The translations under genes and the position numbers were made by a program. Below are positions 23,019 through 31,998 of a DNA stretch of 59,645 bases, piece after piece. Each line of letters begins with the position of its first letter. The stretch's first letter is position 1. The notes below the pieces were generated by a model that was given only the letters and a program-made list of their open reading frames with translations, was not told the origin of the DNA and made no database searches. Origin of the DNA: CAZEPT01 sp964626965 (GTDB taxonomy: Bacteria; Patescibacteriota; Minisyncoccia; Phycocordibacterales; UBA9973); assembly GCA_964626965.1 (NCBI GenBank), contig CAZVHB010000007.1, positions 1 through 59,645 on the forward strand, given 5' to 3'.

Positions 23019-23301
23019 AAAACAAACACACAATCATGTTCACAAGCACGGTGAGCCAAATACAAAAGCTCGCAAAGTTATTAATATGGCAATAGGAAGT
23101 GTAGCTAAGATTCCTGAGATGGTCGATGATGGACGATACTGCCCTGAAATTATTCAGCAAATTGATAGTGTCGTAGGTCTTTTACATAGTGCACGAAAAG
23201 AATTACTAAAGGGTCACTTAGAGTCTTGCCTTGCTGAAAGATTAAAGACCGACAAGGAGGGTTCAATCAAAGAATTGCTAAAAATCTACAACATGCAGTA
23301 G
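23014..23301 (+). CDS. csoR: Copper-sensing transcriptional repressor CsoR
   Basis: CsoR is a DUF156-family all-helical repressor released from DNA by Cu(I). The 95-residue protein has the copper ligands in the exact family spacing: Cys43, His68 and Cys72 (25 and 4 residues apart, as in the Mycobacterium protein). DNA-contact basic residues lie near KARKVI. A His-rich N-terminal tail (HNHVHKH) may be an extra metal-binding segment. The start codon lies inside its own operator, so the operon is probably autoregulated. It leads a five-gene copper operon. Confidence 0.92.
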   Translation: MVKQTHNHVHKHGEPNTKARKVINMAIGSVAKIPEMVDDGRYCPEIIQQIDSVVGLLHSARKELLKGHLESCLAERLKTDKEGSIKELLKIYNMQ

Positions 23302-23339
23302 ATTTTTAGTGTTTTATTATTAAATTTATATAAAAAATT

Positions 23340-23903
23340 ATGTCTAAAATTTCAACAACATTAGCAATTTCTCTTATGGTAGTAACAAGTGTTTTGGGGT
23401 GGGTTGCTGGGTATGCCAGTACTGCTGACTATAAAATGAGTATGTACGACAAAACAACTATGGATTTTGGTCGTCCAGATCGAACACTCGACCTTCGTTA
23501 TATTAATGCAATGATTGCTCATCACAGAGGAGCTATGCTCTTGGCTACACAAGCAGGTACACAGACACAGCGACAAGAGATGAAAGATCTCTCTGCAATG
23601 ATTCTTCGCGATGAACCAAAAGCAATTGATGAGCTATACACATGGAAAAAAGACTGGTATGGAGATACAAAACAAGTAAAGGACCCAATCGTTTCTAATC
23701 TTGGAACGTATGATGAGAAATTTGATCTTCGCTTTCTTAATGCACTTATCGCACACCATGAAGCTGGATTGCTCATGACAAAAGAAATAAAGACCAAGTC
23801 TAGTAGAACTGAAATTTTAAATAATGCGGATGCAGTTGATACATTCCTTACAACAACACTTAAACTCTTCAAAGACTGGAGAACACAGTGGTATAACATC
23901 TAA
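23340..23903 (+). CDS. Secreted DUF305 family protein (copper-associated)
   Basis: DUF305 proteins are four-helix, ferritin-like envelope proteins often found in copper-resistance loci. The 187-residue product has an N-terminal signal/anchor (TTLAISLMVVTSVLGWVAGYA). It has two tandem copies of the family motif: DLRYINAMIAHHRGAMLLA near residues 44-62 and DLRFLNALIAHHEAGLLM near 130-147. The paired His residues are the likely metal ligands. It follows csoR by 38 nt and precedes the copper ATPase by 14 nt, fitting a role in binding copper outside the membrane. Confidence 0.88.
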   Translation: MSKISTTLAISLMVVTSVLGWVAGYASTADYKMSMYDKTTMDFGRPDRTLDLRYINAMIAHHRGAMLLATQAGTQTQRQEMKDLSAMILRDEPKAIDELYTWKKDWYGDTKQVKDPIVSNLGTYDEKFDLRFLNALIAHHEAGLLMTKEIKTKSSRTEILNNADAVDTFLTTTLKLFKDWRTQWYNI

Positions 23904-23917
23904 TATAAAATCCCTAT

Positions 23918-26188
23918 ATGACAAATAAAACACTAAAAATTAAAGGGATGCATTGTGCAAGTTGTGCAACTATTATCACCAACAAGGTTTCTAAACTTGG
24001 AGGTGTAGATGCTGTTAGCGTTAATTTTGCGACGGAAAAAGCAAATGTGTCTTTTGATGATGCTGTTGTTTCTATCCATCAAATGAATAATGAGGTTGAA
24101 AAATTAGGGTACACATTTATTGATGAAACGAGTTCACATCCTATGGAAGACCACAGTATGCATACTGGAATCAACGAATCAAAAGACGAAAAAATGAAAG
24201 AGCTTCTTGTTATGAAGACAAAAACTCAGTTTGTACTACCGATTGCTCTTCTTGTCTTTATTTTGATGATGTGGGATATAGGAGCAAAATTATTTACTTC
24301 AGTTCCAAATCTTCCGTTACCGATGTCCATTTTCAACACCATCTCTATGGTACTTGCTAGTGTTGTATTGTTTTGGATTGGACAACCCTTTTTACAAGGA
24401 GTAGTAAAATTTGCTAAATATCGTGTTGCTAATATGGATACTCTCATTGGTATTGGAACATTTGTTGCATACCTTTACAGTATCTGTATCACGTTATTCC
24501 CTTTAATGAGGGTAGCTTTAAAACTTCCTGAGACCACTTACTTTGATGTCACTATCGTAGTAATTGGTTTCGTGATGTTAGGTAAATACCTCGAAGCACG
24601 ATCAAAACTTCGTACAGGTGAAGCGATAGAAAAACTTCTCGGACTCCAAGCAAAAACTGCATTACTATGGCGTAATGGTACTGAAGTAGAAGTACCAGTC
24701 AGTGAAGTGCAGATTGGAGATATTATTATCGTAAAACCAGGATCAAAGATTCCTGTAGACGGAATTATTGTGGAAGGATATTCATCTATTGATGAGTCAA
24801 TGATTACTGGTGAACCAATTCCTGTTGATAAAAAAACTGATGATTTTGTTGTTGGAGCAACAATCAATAAGCAAGGAAATTTCAAATTCAAAGCTACAAA
24901 AATTGGATCCGACACTGTGCTCGCTCAAATCATAAAGATGGTTGAGGATGCTCAAGGATCAAAAGCTCCCATACAAGCAATGGCTGACAAAATTTCTAGC
25001 GTGTTTGTGCCAATCGTACTTGGCATAGCGGTACTCACTCTACTCCTTTGGCTTACCGTAGGTACATCAGCTCTCGGTTTCTCAACAGCACTTTCTTATG
25101 GAATTCTTTCTTTTGTAGGAGTTCTTGTTATCGCATGTCCATGTGCATTAGGACTCGCCACACCTACAGCTATTATTGTCGGGGTAGGAAAAGGAGCAGA
25201 ACACGGAATCCTCATTCGCAATGCTGAAACCCTCGAAAAACTTAGCCATGTAGATACTGTCGTTCTTGATAAGACAGGAACGATCACAAAAGGAAAACCT
25301 GAAGTAACCGATATTATTTCTCTTGATACTGCATGGACAGAAACAGATATACTACGAGCAAGTGCTAGTGTAGAAAAGCTTTCTGAACACCCTCTCGCAG
25401 ATGCTGTTGTCGTTAAGGCAACCGAACAAAACATACTTCTTGAAACGGTTACAAATTTCCAAGCACTCGAAGGTGTCGGAGTAGAAGGAATGATTGGTAA
25501 TAAGCACATAGTAATCCATAAGCCATCGAAAAGTGGCACTGTTACAGATAATATTAAAGAACTACAAGAACAAGGTAAGACAGTTGTTATTATAGAAGTT
25601 GGTAAAAAACAGATCGGTCTTATCGCACTATCAGATACTCTAAAAGAAGAGTCAAAAGAAGCTGTAGCAAAACTTCATACAAGAAATATTAAAGTAATAA
25701 TGCTCACAGGAGATAACTATTTGGCAGCAAGCTATATAGCGAAACTTGCGGGCATTGATGCTGTTATTGCAGAAGTAATACCTCAAGAAAAAGCTGGAAA
25801 GATAAAAGAATTACAAGATGGTGGTGCGATTGTTGCAATGGTTGGCGATGGTATTAATGATGCCCCTGCTCTTGTACAGGCCGATGTCGGTATTGCTATG
25901 GGTACAGGTACAGATGTGGCAATAGAATCAGCAGGTATCACGCTCCTCGGAGGAGACGTTTCAAAGCTTGCACAAGCGATCAAGTTATCAAAAATGACAA
26001 TGCGAGGTATAAAGCAAAATCTTTTCTGGGCTTTTATATTCAATGTGGTAGGCATTCCTCTTGCTGCAGGACTCTTTTACCCAGCATTTGGATGGTTGTT
26101 AAATCCAGCGTTTGCAGGACTCGCTATGGCATTCTCAAGTGTCTCTGTAGTATCGAACTCATTAAGAATTAAGGCAAAGAAATTATAA
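23918..26188 (+). CDS. copA: Copper-translocating P1B-type ATPase
   Basis: This pump exports Cu(I) across the membrane using ATP. The 756-residue protein has one N-terminal heavy-metal domain with GMHCASC (residues 10-16) and a His/Met-rich linker (HPMEDHSMHTG). Eight predicted membrane segments include the CPC ion-binding motif at 407-409. The actuator TGEP (SMITGEPIPV), the phosphorylation site DKTGT with Asp451, SEHPLADAVV (HP motif) and GDGINDAPAL are all present. All catalytic parts are intact. It lies 1 nt before the next gene. Confidence 0.95.
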   Translation: MTNKTLKIKGMHCASCATIITNKVSKLGGVDAVSVNFATEKANVSFDDAVVSIHQMNNEVEKLGYTFIDETSSHPMEDHSMHTGINESKDEKMKELLVMKTKTQFVLPIALLVFILMMWDIGAKLFTSVPNLPLPMSIFNTISMVLASVVLFWIGQPFLQGVVKFAKYRVANMDTLIGIGTFVAYLYSICITLFPLMRVALKLPETTYFDVTIVVIGFVMLGKYLEARSKLRTGEAIEKLLGLQAKTALLWRNGTEVEVPVSEVQIGDIIIVKPGSKIPVDGIIVEGYSSIDESMITGEPIPVDKKTDDFVVGATINKQGNFKFKATKIGSDTVLAQIIKMVEDAQGSKAPIQAMADKISSVFVPIVLGIAVLTLLLWLTVGTSALGFSTALSYGILSFVGVLVIACPCALGLATPTAIIVGVGKGAEHGILIRNAETLEKLSHVDTVVLDKTGTITKGKPEVTDIISLDTAWTETDILRASASVEKLSEHPLADAVVVKATEQNILLETVTNFQALEGVGVEGMIGNKHIVIHKPSKSGTVTDNIKELQEQGKTVVIIEVGKKQIGLIALSDTLKEESKEAVAKLHTRNIKVIMLTGDNYLAASYIAKLAGIDAVIAEVIPQEKAGKIKELQDGGAIVAMVGDGINDAPALVQADVGIAMGTGTDVAIESAGITLLGGDVSKLAQAIKLSKMTMRGIKQNLFWAFIFNVVGIPLAAGLFYPAFGWLLNPAFAGLAMAFSSVSVVSNSLRIKAKKL

Positions 26189-26189
26189 T

Positions 26190-27197
26190 ATGAAAAATTA
26201 CATACTACATGTTTCTGGAACTCATTGTGCGTCATGCAAAATACTAATTGAAGATATTCTTGTTGATCAAGATATTGTCAAAGGTGTTAATGTAAATCTA
26301 AAAAATGAAATTGTCCATATTGATACTGATAGCAATAGTAGCCCAGAGGAGATAGCGTCATTACTTACTGAAAAAATTAAATCGCACGGATACACTCTTT
26401 CTGTTGAGAAAATAATCAAAGAAAAACAATCTGATGACATTATTTGGAAAGCAATACCAATTGGTCTTGTGTTCTTGATATTATTCTTCATTCTTCAAAA
26501 ATCAGGTATTTTGAATCTCGGCATTGGTGGAAAAACTACACCTGCTACAAGTTTTATTATCGGGATCGTAGCTTCAGTTTCGAGTTGTCTTGCAATCGTA
26601 GGAGGTCTTGTGTTATCACTCTCAGCAAAAATATCACAAGATAATGTGAGTGATACAAAAACTTTTGCACTTTTCCATATTGGAAGAATCGGGAGCTTCG
26701 CACTACTCGGCGGAGTACTAGGACTAGTCGGGAATGCTATCGGTATTAGTTTTACATTTACTGCAATTTTAGGAATTATTGCTTCTCTTGTTATGCTATT
26801 TCTCGGATTAAATTTAGTCGGTGTATTCGAAAAAAATAAAATTACATTACCTTCAGGAATCTTCAACTTTTTTCGCAAAATTGAACATAAAACTTTTACA
26901 CCTCTGATAATTGGTTTTGGTACATTCTTCTTACCTTGTGGTTTTACTCAATCAATGCAAGTAGTTGCACTCTCTAGTGGATCATTTATCTCTGGAATGA
27001 TGATTATGCTTGCATTTGCTCTTGGGACTCTTCCTGTTCTCTTGCTCTTATCATTTGGTGGAGCTTCACTTGCTCACGGGAAACATGCACCACTATTCTT
27101 TAAATCAGCAGGTGTCGTAGTGATCGGTCTTGGAATCTTCGCATTACTCGCTGGTCTTGTAGGTGTCGGTATTATTAACCCTTTGTTTAATATATAA
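26190..27197 (+). CDS. HMA-domain plus sulfite-exporter/DsbD-like membrane protein
   Basis: The 335-residue product has an N-terminal metal-binding domain with GTHCASC (Cys13, Cys16). It is followed by about six to seven membrane segments of the DsbD/TauE-SafE-like type (residues about 90-335), with conserved Cys/Pro in segments such as SSCLAIVGGLVLSLSA and GTFFLPCGFTQSMQVVALSSGS. Proteins of this architecture sit beside copper ATPases in many bacteria and may move electrons or copper across the membrane. The exact substrate is unknown. It follows copA by 1 nt and precedes the cupredoxin gene by 7 nt. Confidence 0.83.
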   Translation: MKNYILHVSGTHCASCKILIEDILVDQDIVKGVNVNLKNEIVHIDTDSNSSPEEIASLLTEKIKSHGYTLSVEKIIKEKQSDDIIWKAIPIGLVFLILFFILQKSGILNLGIGGKTTPATSFIIGIVASVSSCLAIVGGLVLSLSAKISQDNVSDTKTFALFHIGRIGSFALLGGVLGLVGNAIGISFTFTAILGIIASLVMLFLGLNLVGVFEKNKITLPSGIFNFFRKIEHKTFTPLIIGFGTFFLPCGFTQSMQVVALSSGSFISGMMIMLAFALGTLPVLLLLSFGGASLAHGKHAPLFFKSAGVVVIGLGIFALLAGLVGVGIINPLFNI

Positions 27198-27204
27198 TTA
27201 TCAT

Positions 27205-27600
27205 ATGAATAAAACTGTCTCAATTATTATCATTAGTGCACTTCTTATAGGTATAGGAATCGTTGTTTTGGGTGGGGCATCAAAGGGTGGATCAGAAAGT
27301 GCTACAGGAGTGCAAAACAGCGAAATAAGAGACGGTGTACAGTACATAACCATAGATGCCAAAGCAGGATATTCTCCCAGGGTATCTATGGCAAAAGCAG
27401 GTATCCCTACAAAGTTAATAGTAAAAACCAATGGTACTTACGACTGCTCTGCTTCTTTGGTTATTAAATCATTAAACTATCAAAAAATTCTTTCTCAGAC
27501 AGGAGAAGAAATTATCGATATTGGGACACCGGTAGCAGGAACTCCGTTGAGAGGGGTCTGTGGTATGGGAATGTATAACTTCCTTATTAACTTTAGTTAA
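27205..27600 (+). CDS. Membrane-anchored cupredoxin-like protein
   Basis: The 131-residue protein has an N-terminal membrane anchor (VSIIIISALLIGIGIVVLGG) and a cupredoxin-like domain. The domain is recognised by KAGIPTKLIVKTNGTYDCSASLVI and by the C-terminal GVCGMGMYNFLINF, where Cys and Met are likely copper ligands. The start at 27205 is chosen because an earlier frame start lies in the previous gene. The last 8 bp overlap the convergent serine recombinase gene, so the copper operon ends exactly where the accessory island begins. Confidence 0.8.
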   Translation: MNKTVSIIIISALLIGIGIVVLGGASKGGSESATGVQNSEIRDGVQYITIDAKAGYSPRVSMAKAGIPTKLIVKTNGTYDCSASLVIKSLNYQKILSQTGEEIIDIGTPVAGTPLRGVCGMGMYNFLINFS

Positions 27601-28912
27601 GGTATATACATTTTTCTTTAAGTACTATTTTACTTTTAAAACAAGTTAGTAACTCCCGCTTTTCTTCAATAGAACCATCTTTCAAAATAAATTTAGCATA
27701 GTTACGAATATCAATATCGTTTACTTGTATTTCTTGTTTGATGCCAAGAACCGACTGTTGAAACTTCTTTATTCTCTGAACCTCTTCCTTAATCTTATCT
27801 TTCATTCCTATCTCATTAATACTTATCTGATTGAGTAGTTTTTCAAATTGTTCTATAAGTTCAACCTCGTTGATATAGCCACATTTACAATCTTTGTCTT
27901 TGGCTTTCGTACATCCATAGTAGATATGACGATTAACAGATCCGTCTTTAAGCTTCTTAAACTTCTCATCAGCACATATACCAGAACCACATAGACCACA
28001 AATCATCATTCTGGTAAAAGCAAATTCTTTAGGTTCTTGCGTTCTTAATACTTGGCTTTTAATTTGTGCTTGTACTTGATCAAACAATTCTTTAGTAATA
28101 ATAGGTTCGTGTCTTCCTGTATAAAAATTACCACTCTTATTTGGATATTCGAATACTCCGTAATAAAAAGGACTTTGTAACAGGAGGTAGATGTTTCCAA
28201 GAGTTAGCCCCTTGTTACCATTTCTAGTTTTCATATTAAGCTCAAACTTAAGCCAATGAAATATCTTTCTACCACTCCATTTTTCATAAGCTACTTTTTC
28301 AAACATCTGTTTTACTAAGTGTGCTCGTTCAGGATCTATAATTACCTGACATTTTTTATCGGCATGTTTTTCATTGAGGTAGCCAAATAGAGCAGGACCT
28401 GGGCGTAATCCCATTTCACATCTTGTCCTTAGTCCTCGTTTAACATTTATACTTTTATTATCATTCTCAAGTTTTGCTTGTGAACATAAAATCATTAAAA
28501 GAAATTTTTCATTTGGAGAGTTTTTAAAATGTTGTCCGTATGTTCTAATCTCAATTAATTTATTTTCATCCATGAGATCAACAACAGATCCAAGGTCTCC
28601 TGCATTTCTAGAAAGTCTATCAGGTGCCCATGTAAGTATTCCTGTATATCTACCTCTTCGTACATCCTCCAATACTTCTTTAAAAACAGGTCTTTGTCCT
28701 GATTCTTTAGCACTATGAGATTCTCTTCGTATGTCTACAATCTCTAATCCATCACGATCTGCGATAGTTAGCATTTCTTTAACTTGTGATTCTATCGATA
28801 ATGCTTGTTTTTCATCTGATTCAGTAGACTTACGAGCGTATAAAACATATCTAACTTTTGCTCTTACTATTTCTGTTTTTACACCTAGGTTATTAATATA
28901 TTGTGTCTCCAT
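27593..28912 (-). CDS. Large serine recombinase (site-specific integrase)
   Basis: This enzyme integrates or excises DNA elements by serine-linked strand exchange. The 439-residue protein has the resolvase domain with the catalytic Ser29 in YVLYARKST, the arginine motifs in SIESQVKEM and WAPDRLSRNAGDLG. The recombinase domain (GLRPGPALFGYLN) and a zinc-ribbon with four Cys (CGLCGSGIC, then YYGCTKAKDKDCKCG) follow, then a coiled-coil. The ATG at 28912 is preferred; a TTG at 28966 would add 18 residues. Its 3' end overlaps the last codons of the cupredoxin gene by 8 bp, suggesting that the attachment site lies at this junction, as in some temperate phages whose attP abuts the end of int. Confidence 0.9.
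   Translation of the reverse strand: METQYINNLGVKTEIVRAKVRYVLYARKSTESDEKQALSIESQVKEMLTIADRDGLEIVDIRRESHSAKESGQRPVFKEVLEDVRRGRYTGILTWAPDRLSRNAGDLGSVVDLMDENKLIEIRTYGQHFKNSPNEKFLLMILCSQAKLENDNKSINVKRGLRTRCEMGLRPGPALFGYLNEKHADKKCQVIIDPERAHLVKQMFEKVAYEKWSGRKIFHWLKFELNMKTRNGNKGLTLGNIYLLLQSPFYYGVFEYPNKSGNFYTGRHEPIITKELFDQVQAQIKSQVLRTQEPKEFAFTRMMICGLCGSGICADEKFKKLKDGSVNRHIYYGCTKAKDKDCKCGYINEVELIEQFEKLLNQISINEIGMKDKIKEEVQRIKKFQQSVLGIKQEIQVNDIDIRNYAKFILKDGSIEEKRELLTCFKSKIVLKEKCIYLN
27597..27609. other. Candidate left attachment site (13-bp direct repeat)
   Basis: TTAAGGTATATAC here is repeated exactly at 40301-40313. It covers the cupredoxin stop codon and the recombinase C-terminus. The sequence also resembles local -10 boxes, so a chance match is possible. 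Confidence 0.3.
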
Positions 28913-29257
28913 GTATATATTAATGACGCAGATTAGCTCTTTTGCTAAGCCCTCAATCGTTGGCAACTTGTTGGTAACTTCCTCTTTGATTTTAAGGTTC
29001 TGCGATAGAATGGTCGTTGAATAATAGGGTCAAAAATGTTATTATTCATTTACAAGTTAATACAGAGACCTAACCCCTGTAAGCAATTACAGGATATGGT
29101 CGCAAAATCCGTCCAAAGTAAAGAACTCCTAGTCAGAGTCTACTTTGGACGGTCATATCTGGAAACGGGTATGGGTATACCTCACGGGGTATATCGGATC
29201 TGGCTAGGAGCTTTTTGCTACCTATACGATCCTTCATAACAAAACCGTCCAAAGTTT
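28913..29257. other. Intergenic region between recombinase and the 29258 gene
   Basis: No gene is supported in these 345 nt. It holds an inverted repeat (CCGTCCAAAGTA at 29109-29120 and TACTTTGGACGG at 29141-29152), a third copy of CCGTCCAAAGT at 29245-29255 just before the next ATG, and a CTCCTAG/CTAGGAG pair. These look like protein-binding or recombination sites. Confidence 0.5.
29109..29152. repeat. 12-bp inverted repeat with a third direct copy downstream
   Basis: Perfect 12-nt arms CCGTCCAAAGTA/TACTTTGGACGG lie 20 nt apart. An 11-nt copy overlaps the leader of the 29258 gene. The 44-bp span is similar to serine-integrase attachment sites or to a repressor operator. Confidence 0.7.
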
Positions 29258-30175
29258 ATGAAAAATATTTTAGAAAAGTTTAAAGAATTATCTCTTTTTA
29301 AGCAGATAATTATTGTTCTCGTTGTTCTTACTATTGTTATCGTTAATTTTGATCTATTTAAAAACCTCGTTTACATAGGTCTTGTTGTCGGTGCAATCTA
29401 TCTTCTATTTACTAAAGTATTCAGATCACCAAAAAGAAAAGGTCTAGATTTATATTCTCAAAAAATTAAAGAGCTGTTAGTCGATGGCAATTTGTCAGAG
29501 GAAGACAAAACAATCCTAGAGCAGATTAAAAAAGAAAATAATTTAAATGATAAAGATGTCGAGAAATATAACTTGGCAGGATTTAAAACTTTCTTCGATA
29601 AAATTACTGATGACTCACGAGTTACAGAAGAAGAAAGAAAAGAACTTGTTAAGATATATTCTGATCTAAATCTGCCAACAGATAAGCTTGCATATAACCA
29701 AAGCGATTTTAATAAATACCACACACTTCACTTAATAGACCAAGGCACACTTCCAACTATTGATGTACCTAATCTGAATGTTAATTTGAAGACAGGCGAA
29801 AAACTGCATTATGTAAATAAGGCATTTATTGTTAAAAACAAATCTATAACTACAGGCATTAACTATAGTGGTCTTTCTGGTTCTATTAAGATTGCAAAAG
29901 GAATACGATATAGAATTGGTAGTATGAAAATTGCTCCACAGAAAGTAAATGTCATGATGACTGACGATGCAGGTACTTTCTATCTAACAACAGAGAATCT
30001 TGGTTATATCGGTCTTAATAAACATTTTAGTATTCCGTACGATAAAATATCCTCTCTAGATGTTAGAGACGGGTTTTTGTACCTATACAAGAAAGGAAAA
30101 GAAGGACCATTTATTATTTCAATGGATGATTTTGAGTTACCACTTGCGATTGTTTCTTTTAAGATAAATGAATAG
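29258..30175 (+). CDS. Membrane protein with TerB-like and PH-like regions (hypothetical)
   Basis: I do not firmly recognise this family. The 305-residue protein has two N-terminal membrane segments (about residues 16-35 and 37-50). A helical charged segment follows, resembling a TerB-type or EF-hand-like bundle (LLVDGNLSEEDKTILEQI, DDSRVTEEERKELVKIY). The C-terminal beta-rich region of about 120 residues looks like a bacterial PH domain (GTFYLTTENLGYIG, YDKISSLDVRDGFLYLYKK). It is divergent from the recombinase and convergent with terL, with a 1-nt gap. Its role in the island is unknown; a lipid-sensing or envelope function is a guess. Confidence 0.65.
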   Translation: MKNILEKFKELSLFKQIIIVLVVLTIVIVNFDLFKNLVYIGLVVGAIYLLFTKVFRSPKRKGLDLYSQKIKELLVDGNLSEEDKTILEQIKKENNLNDKDVEKYNLAGFKTFFDKITDDSRVTEEERKELVKIYSDLNLPTDKLAYNQSDFNKYHTLHLIDQGTLPTIDVPNLNVNLKTGEKLHYVNKAFIVKNKSITTGINYSGLSGSIKIAKGIRYRIGSMKIAPQKVNVMMTDDAGTFYLTTENLGYIGLNKHFSIPYDKISSLDVRDGFLYLYKKGKEGPFIISMDDFELPLAIVSFKINE

Positions 30176-30176
30176 A

Positions 30177-31619
30177 TTAACCAAGAAGTATTCCTGATCC
30201 ACTTGGGTTATTATCAATAACTTTCATTACGAGCAAGGAAAATGCATCGACTAGATCATCGTGTTTCTCTTTCCCAAATCCAAGCAATTGCTCGACAAGC
30301 TCTTCACATCCTTCTTCTTGAAATAGAACTCTACTTTCTTTTAGAAGTGGTGTTGTTAGTTGCAATCTTAAAGATTTGCTCATTCTTCCAACTGGTACGG
30401 CTTCTATGTCGTACTTGTTGCTGTCAAAATACTGAACCAATGCTCGTTGATAGCCGACATCTTCGACATATACCTTAACTCTGTTATGGGTGACTTTTTC
30501 TCTTGCGATCAAACTTGCTAAATATTCGGCTTGCTCAGGAAATGAAACTCTTGCATTGAATGGTTTTGGTTGGATGTATATTTTCATATTCTTTCCCATG
30601 CCAAAGACATACCCAATAACCATAGAGGTGCAGTCGTTTGTTTCTTTCTCACCAATAGCCAAATCTACGCCAATACAAATACCTCTAAATCCGTCAGTTG
30701 GAAATTTGTCATAAAACTTGATCCATTCTGGTTTTACGATCTGCTCATCACTTGAAATTATCTTAAGCAAATACTCTCGATGCCACGCAACATCGTTCAG
30801 AGCCTTTTCCCGTTCTTCTTCAATGGATTCAGGAGTTGGATATTTGCCAGCCCAGAGAGGATTACCTTTAGCATCTATAATCGGGTACTCACGATAGATA
30901 CCATTCATTAATTTCACTTCTCCTTTTTCAATCTTCTTCTCCAGACGTTTTAATACGCAGTCTTCATGGAGCAAGTTACCGATAGCAATGATGCGAGTTT
31001 TTCTTGTACCTGCGGGAATGATGTCGCCAGTGAGCCATTCAAATGTTTTGTTTCGTCCCTCCTTTGTTTTGACTGAGTTCATATCTTCAATGTCATCAAG
31101 GATAATTAGGTCAGGACGATACTCATTGTGTCGCATACCACGAATACTCTGCTCAATAGAGCAGATCATGATCTTCACGTTCATTCTTTTGATAATCAGA
31201 GCTGTAGCATTTCCAAGATTATTCCTCTCTTCTTCAAATGGTCCAAGGTCTTTCTTTAAAAGCTCATTATTAATAAGTTGATATTTAATATTGTTCAAAT
31301 GCTGTCTTGCTTTCGCTTCAGTCTGCGAACATACAATGATGAACTTTTTTTGTTGTACTCCTAAGATAGACCACAGGACATATGCGGTTGTTACGACAGT
31401 TGATTTTGCTGATCCTCGAAATGCAGCGATGACGGCTAGCTTGATCTTCTCATTTTGGAGAATACGAAATATCTCGTTGTGAAAGGGTGGCGTTTCGTAC
31501 TTGATGTATTGGTGCAGATATATTGGAAAGAAGAACTCTAAGCTTTTCCTAACGACTTCTTGCCGAAACCGCTGGTCTTTCAGGACTCGCTCAAAAATCT
31601 GTTTGATGTCATTTTTCAT
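30177..31619 (-). CDS. terL: Phage terminase large subunit
   Basis: TerL is the ATP-driven motor and nuclease that packages phage DNA into capsids. The 480-residue protein has Walker A FRGSAKST (residues 68-75) and Walker B LIILDDIED (171-179). The RNase H-like nuclease domain has acidic residues in CIGVDLAIGEKE, YVEDVGYQ and KHDDLVDAF near the C-terminus. All catalytic parts look intact. The start overlaps terS by 11 bp. No portal, capsid or tail genes are in the window, so the packaging genes stand alone. Confidence 0.93.
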   Translation of the reverse strand: MKNDIKQIFERVLKDQRFRQEVVRKSLEFFFPIYLHQYIKYETPPFHNEIFRILQNEKIKLAVIAAFRGSAKSTVVTTAYVLWSILGVQQKKFIIVCSQTEAKARQHLNNIKYQLINNELLKKDLGPFEEERNNLGNATALIIKRMNVKIMICSIEQSIRGMRHNEYRPDLIILDDIEDMNSVKTKEGRNKTFEWLTGDIIPAGTRKTRIIAIGNLLHEDCVLKRLEKKIEKGEVKLMNGIYREYPIIDAKGNPLWAGKYPTPESIEEEREKALNDVAWHREYLLKIISSDEQIVKPEWIKFYDKFPTDGFRGICIGVDLAIGEKETNDCTSMVIGYVFGMGKNMKIYIQPKPFNARVSFPEQAEYLASLIAREKVTHNRVKVYVEDVGYQRALVQYFDSNKYDIEAVPVGRMSKSLRLQLTTPLLKESRVLFQEEGCEELVEQLLGFGKEKHDDLVDAFSLLVMKVIDNNPSGSGILLG

Positions 31620-31998
31620 GGCGTTTGAGAGAGGACAATTTCAACGCTTGCCGTACGAGATTCTTCTGTTCTTTGGTAAGCGGATCTTCTTTTGTTGATA
31701 TTGATCCAGATACTTCGACCTTGGTTTTGTAGTTATCATTCCTGTGCCGTAGCCAAAAACTCAGTGCAGGGAAACTCTTTTCTTTGATTAGCGTGAGGAG
31801 TTGGCTTTCGCTCATGTCGCTGACGAACGCCACACCGTCAGCAAGTGCCTGATCCATTTTCTTTGAGAACGATTTATCTTCTTTCTTCCATCGGTACACA
31901 CTGTTTCTGGAAACACCCGACTTCTCACAAGCGACTTGAACGATGGGAATTGTTCGGAGTTCTTCAAAGAACTTATCCTGTATCTTATTTTTCTTCAT
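31609..31998 (-). CDS. Probable terminase small subunit
   Basis: TerS recognises the packaging site and recruits TerL. The 129-residue protein has an N-terminal helix-turn-helix (TIPIVQVACEKSGVSRNSVYRWKKED, residues about 16-41) followed by helices. The body resembles the small-terminase/HTH family (ALSFWLRHRND). It lies in the order methylase-terS-terL with overlaps of 14 and 11 bp, the usual phage arrangement. The assignment rests on HTH plus context; no single diagnostic motif defines this family. Confidence 0.78.
   Translation of the reverse strand: MKKNKIQDKFFEELRTIPIVQVACEKSGVSRNSVYRWKKEDKSFSKKMDQALADGVAFVSDMSESQLLTLIKEKSFPALSFWLRHRNDNYKTKVEVSGSISTKEDPLTKEQKNLVRQALKLSSLKRHEK

Noticed and set aside
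29036..29239. A 67-codon frame upstream of the 29258 gene.
   Set aside because: It runs through the CCGTCCAAAGT inverted repeat, has no start signal and no protein-like pattern.
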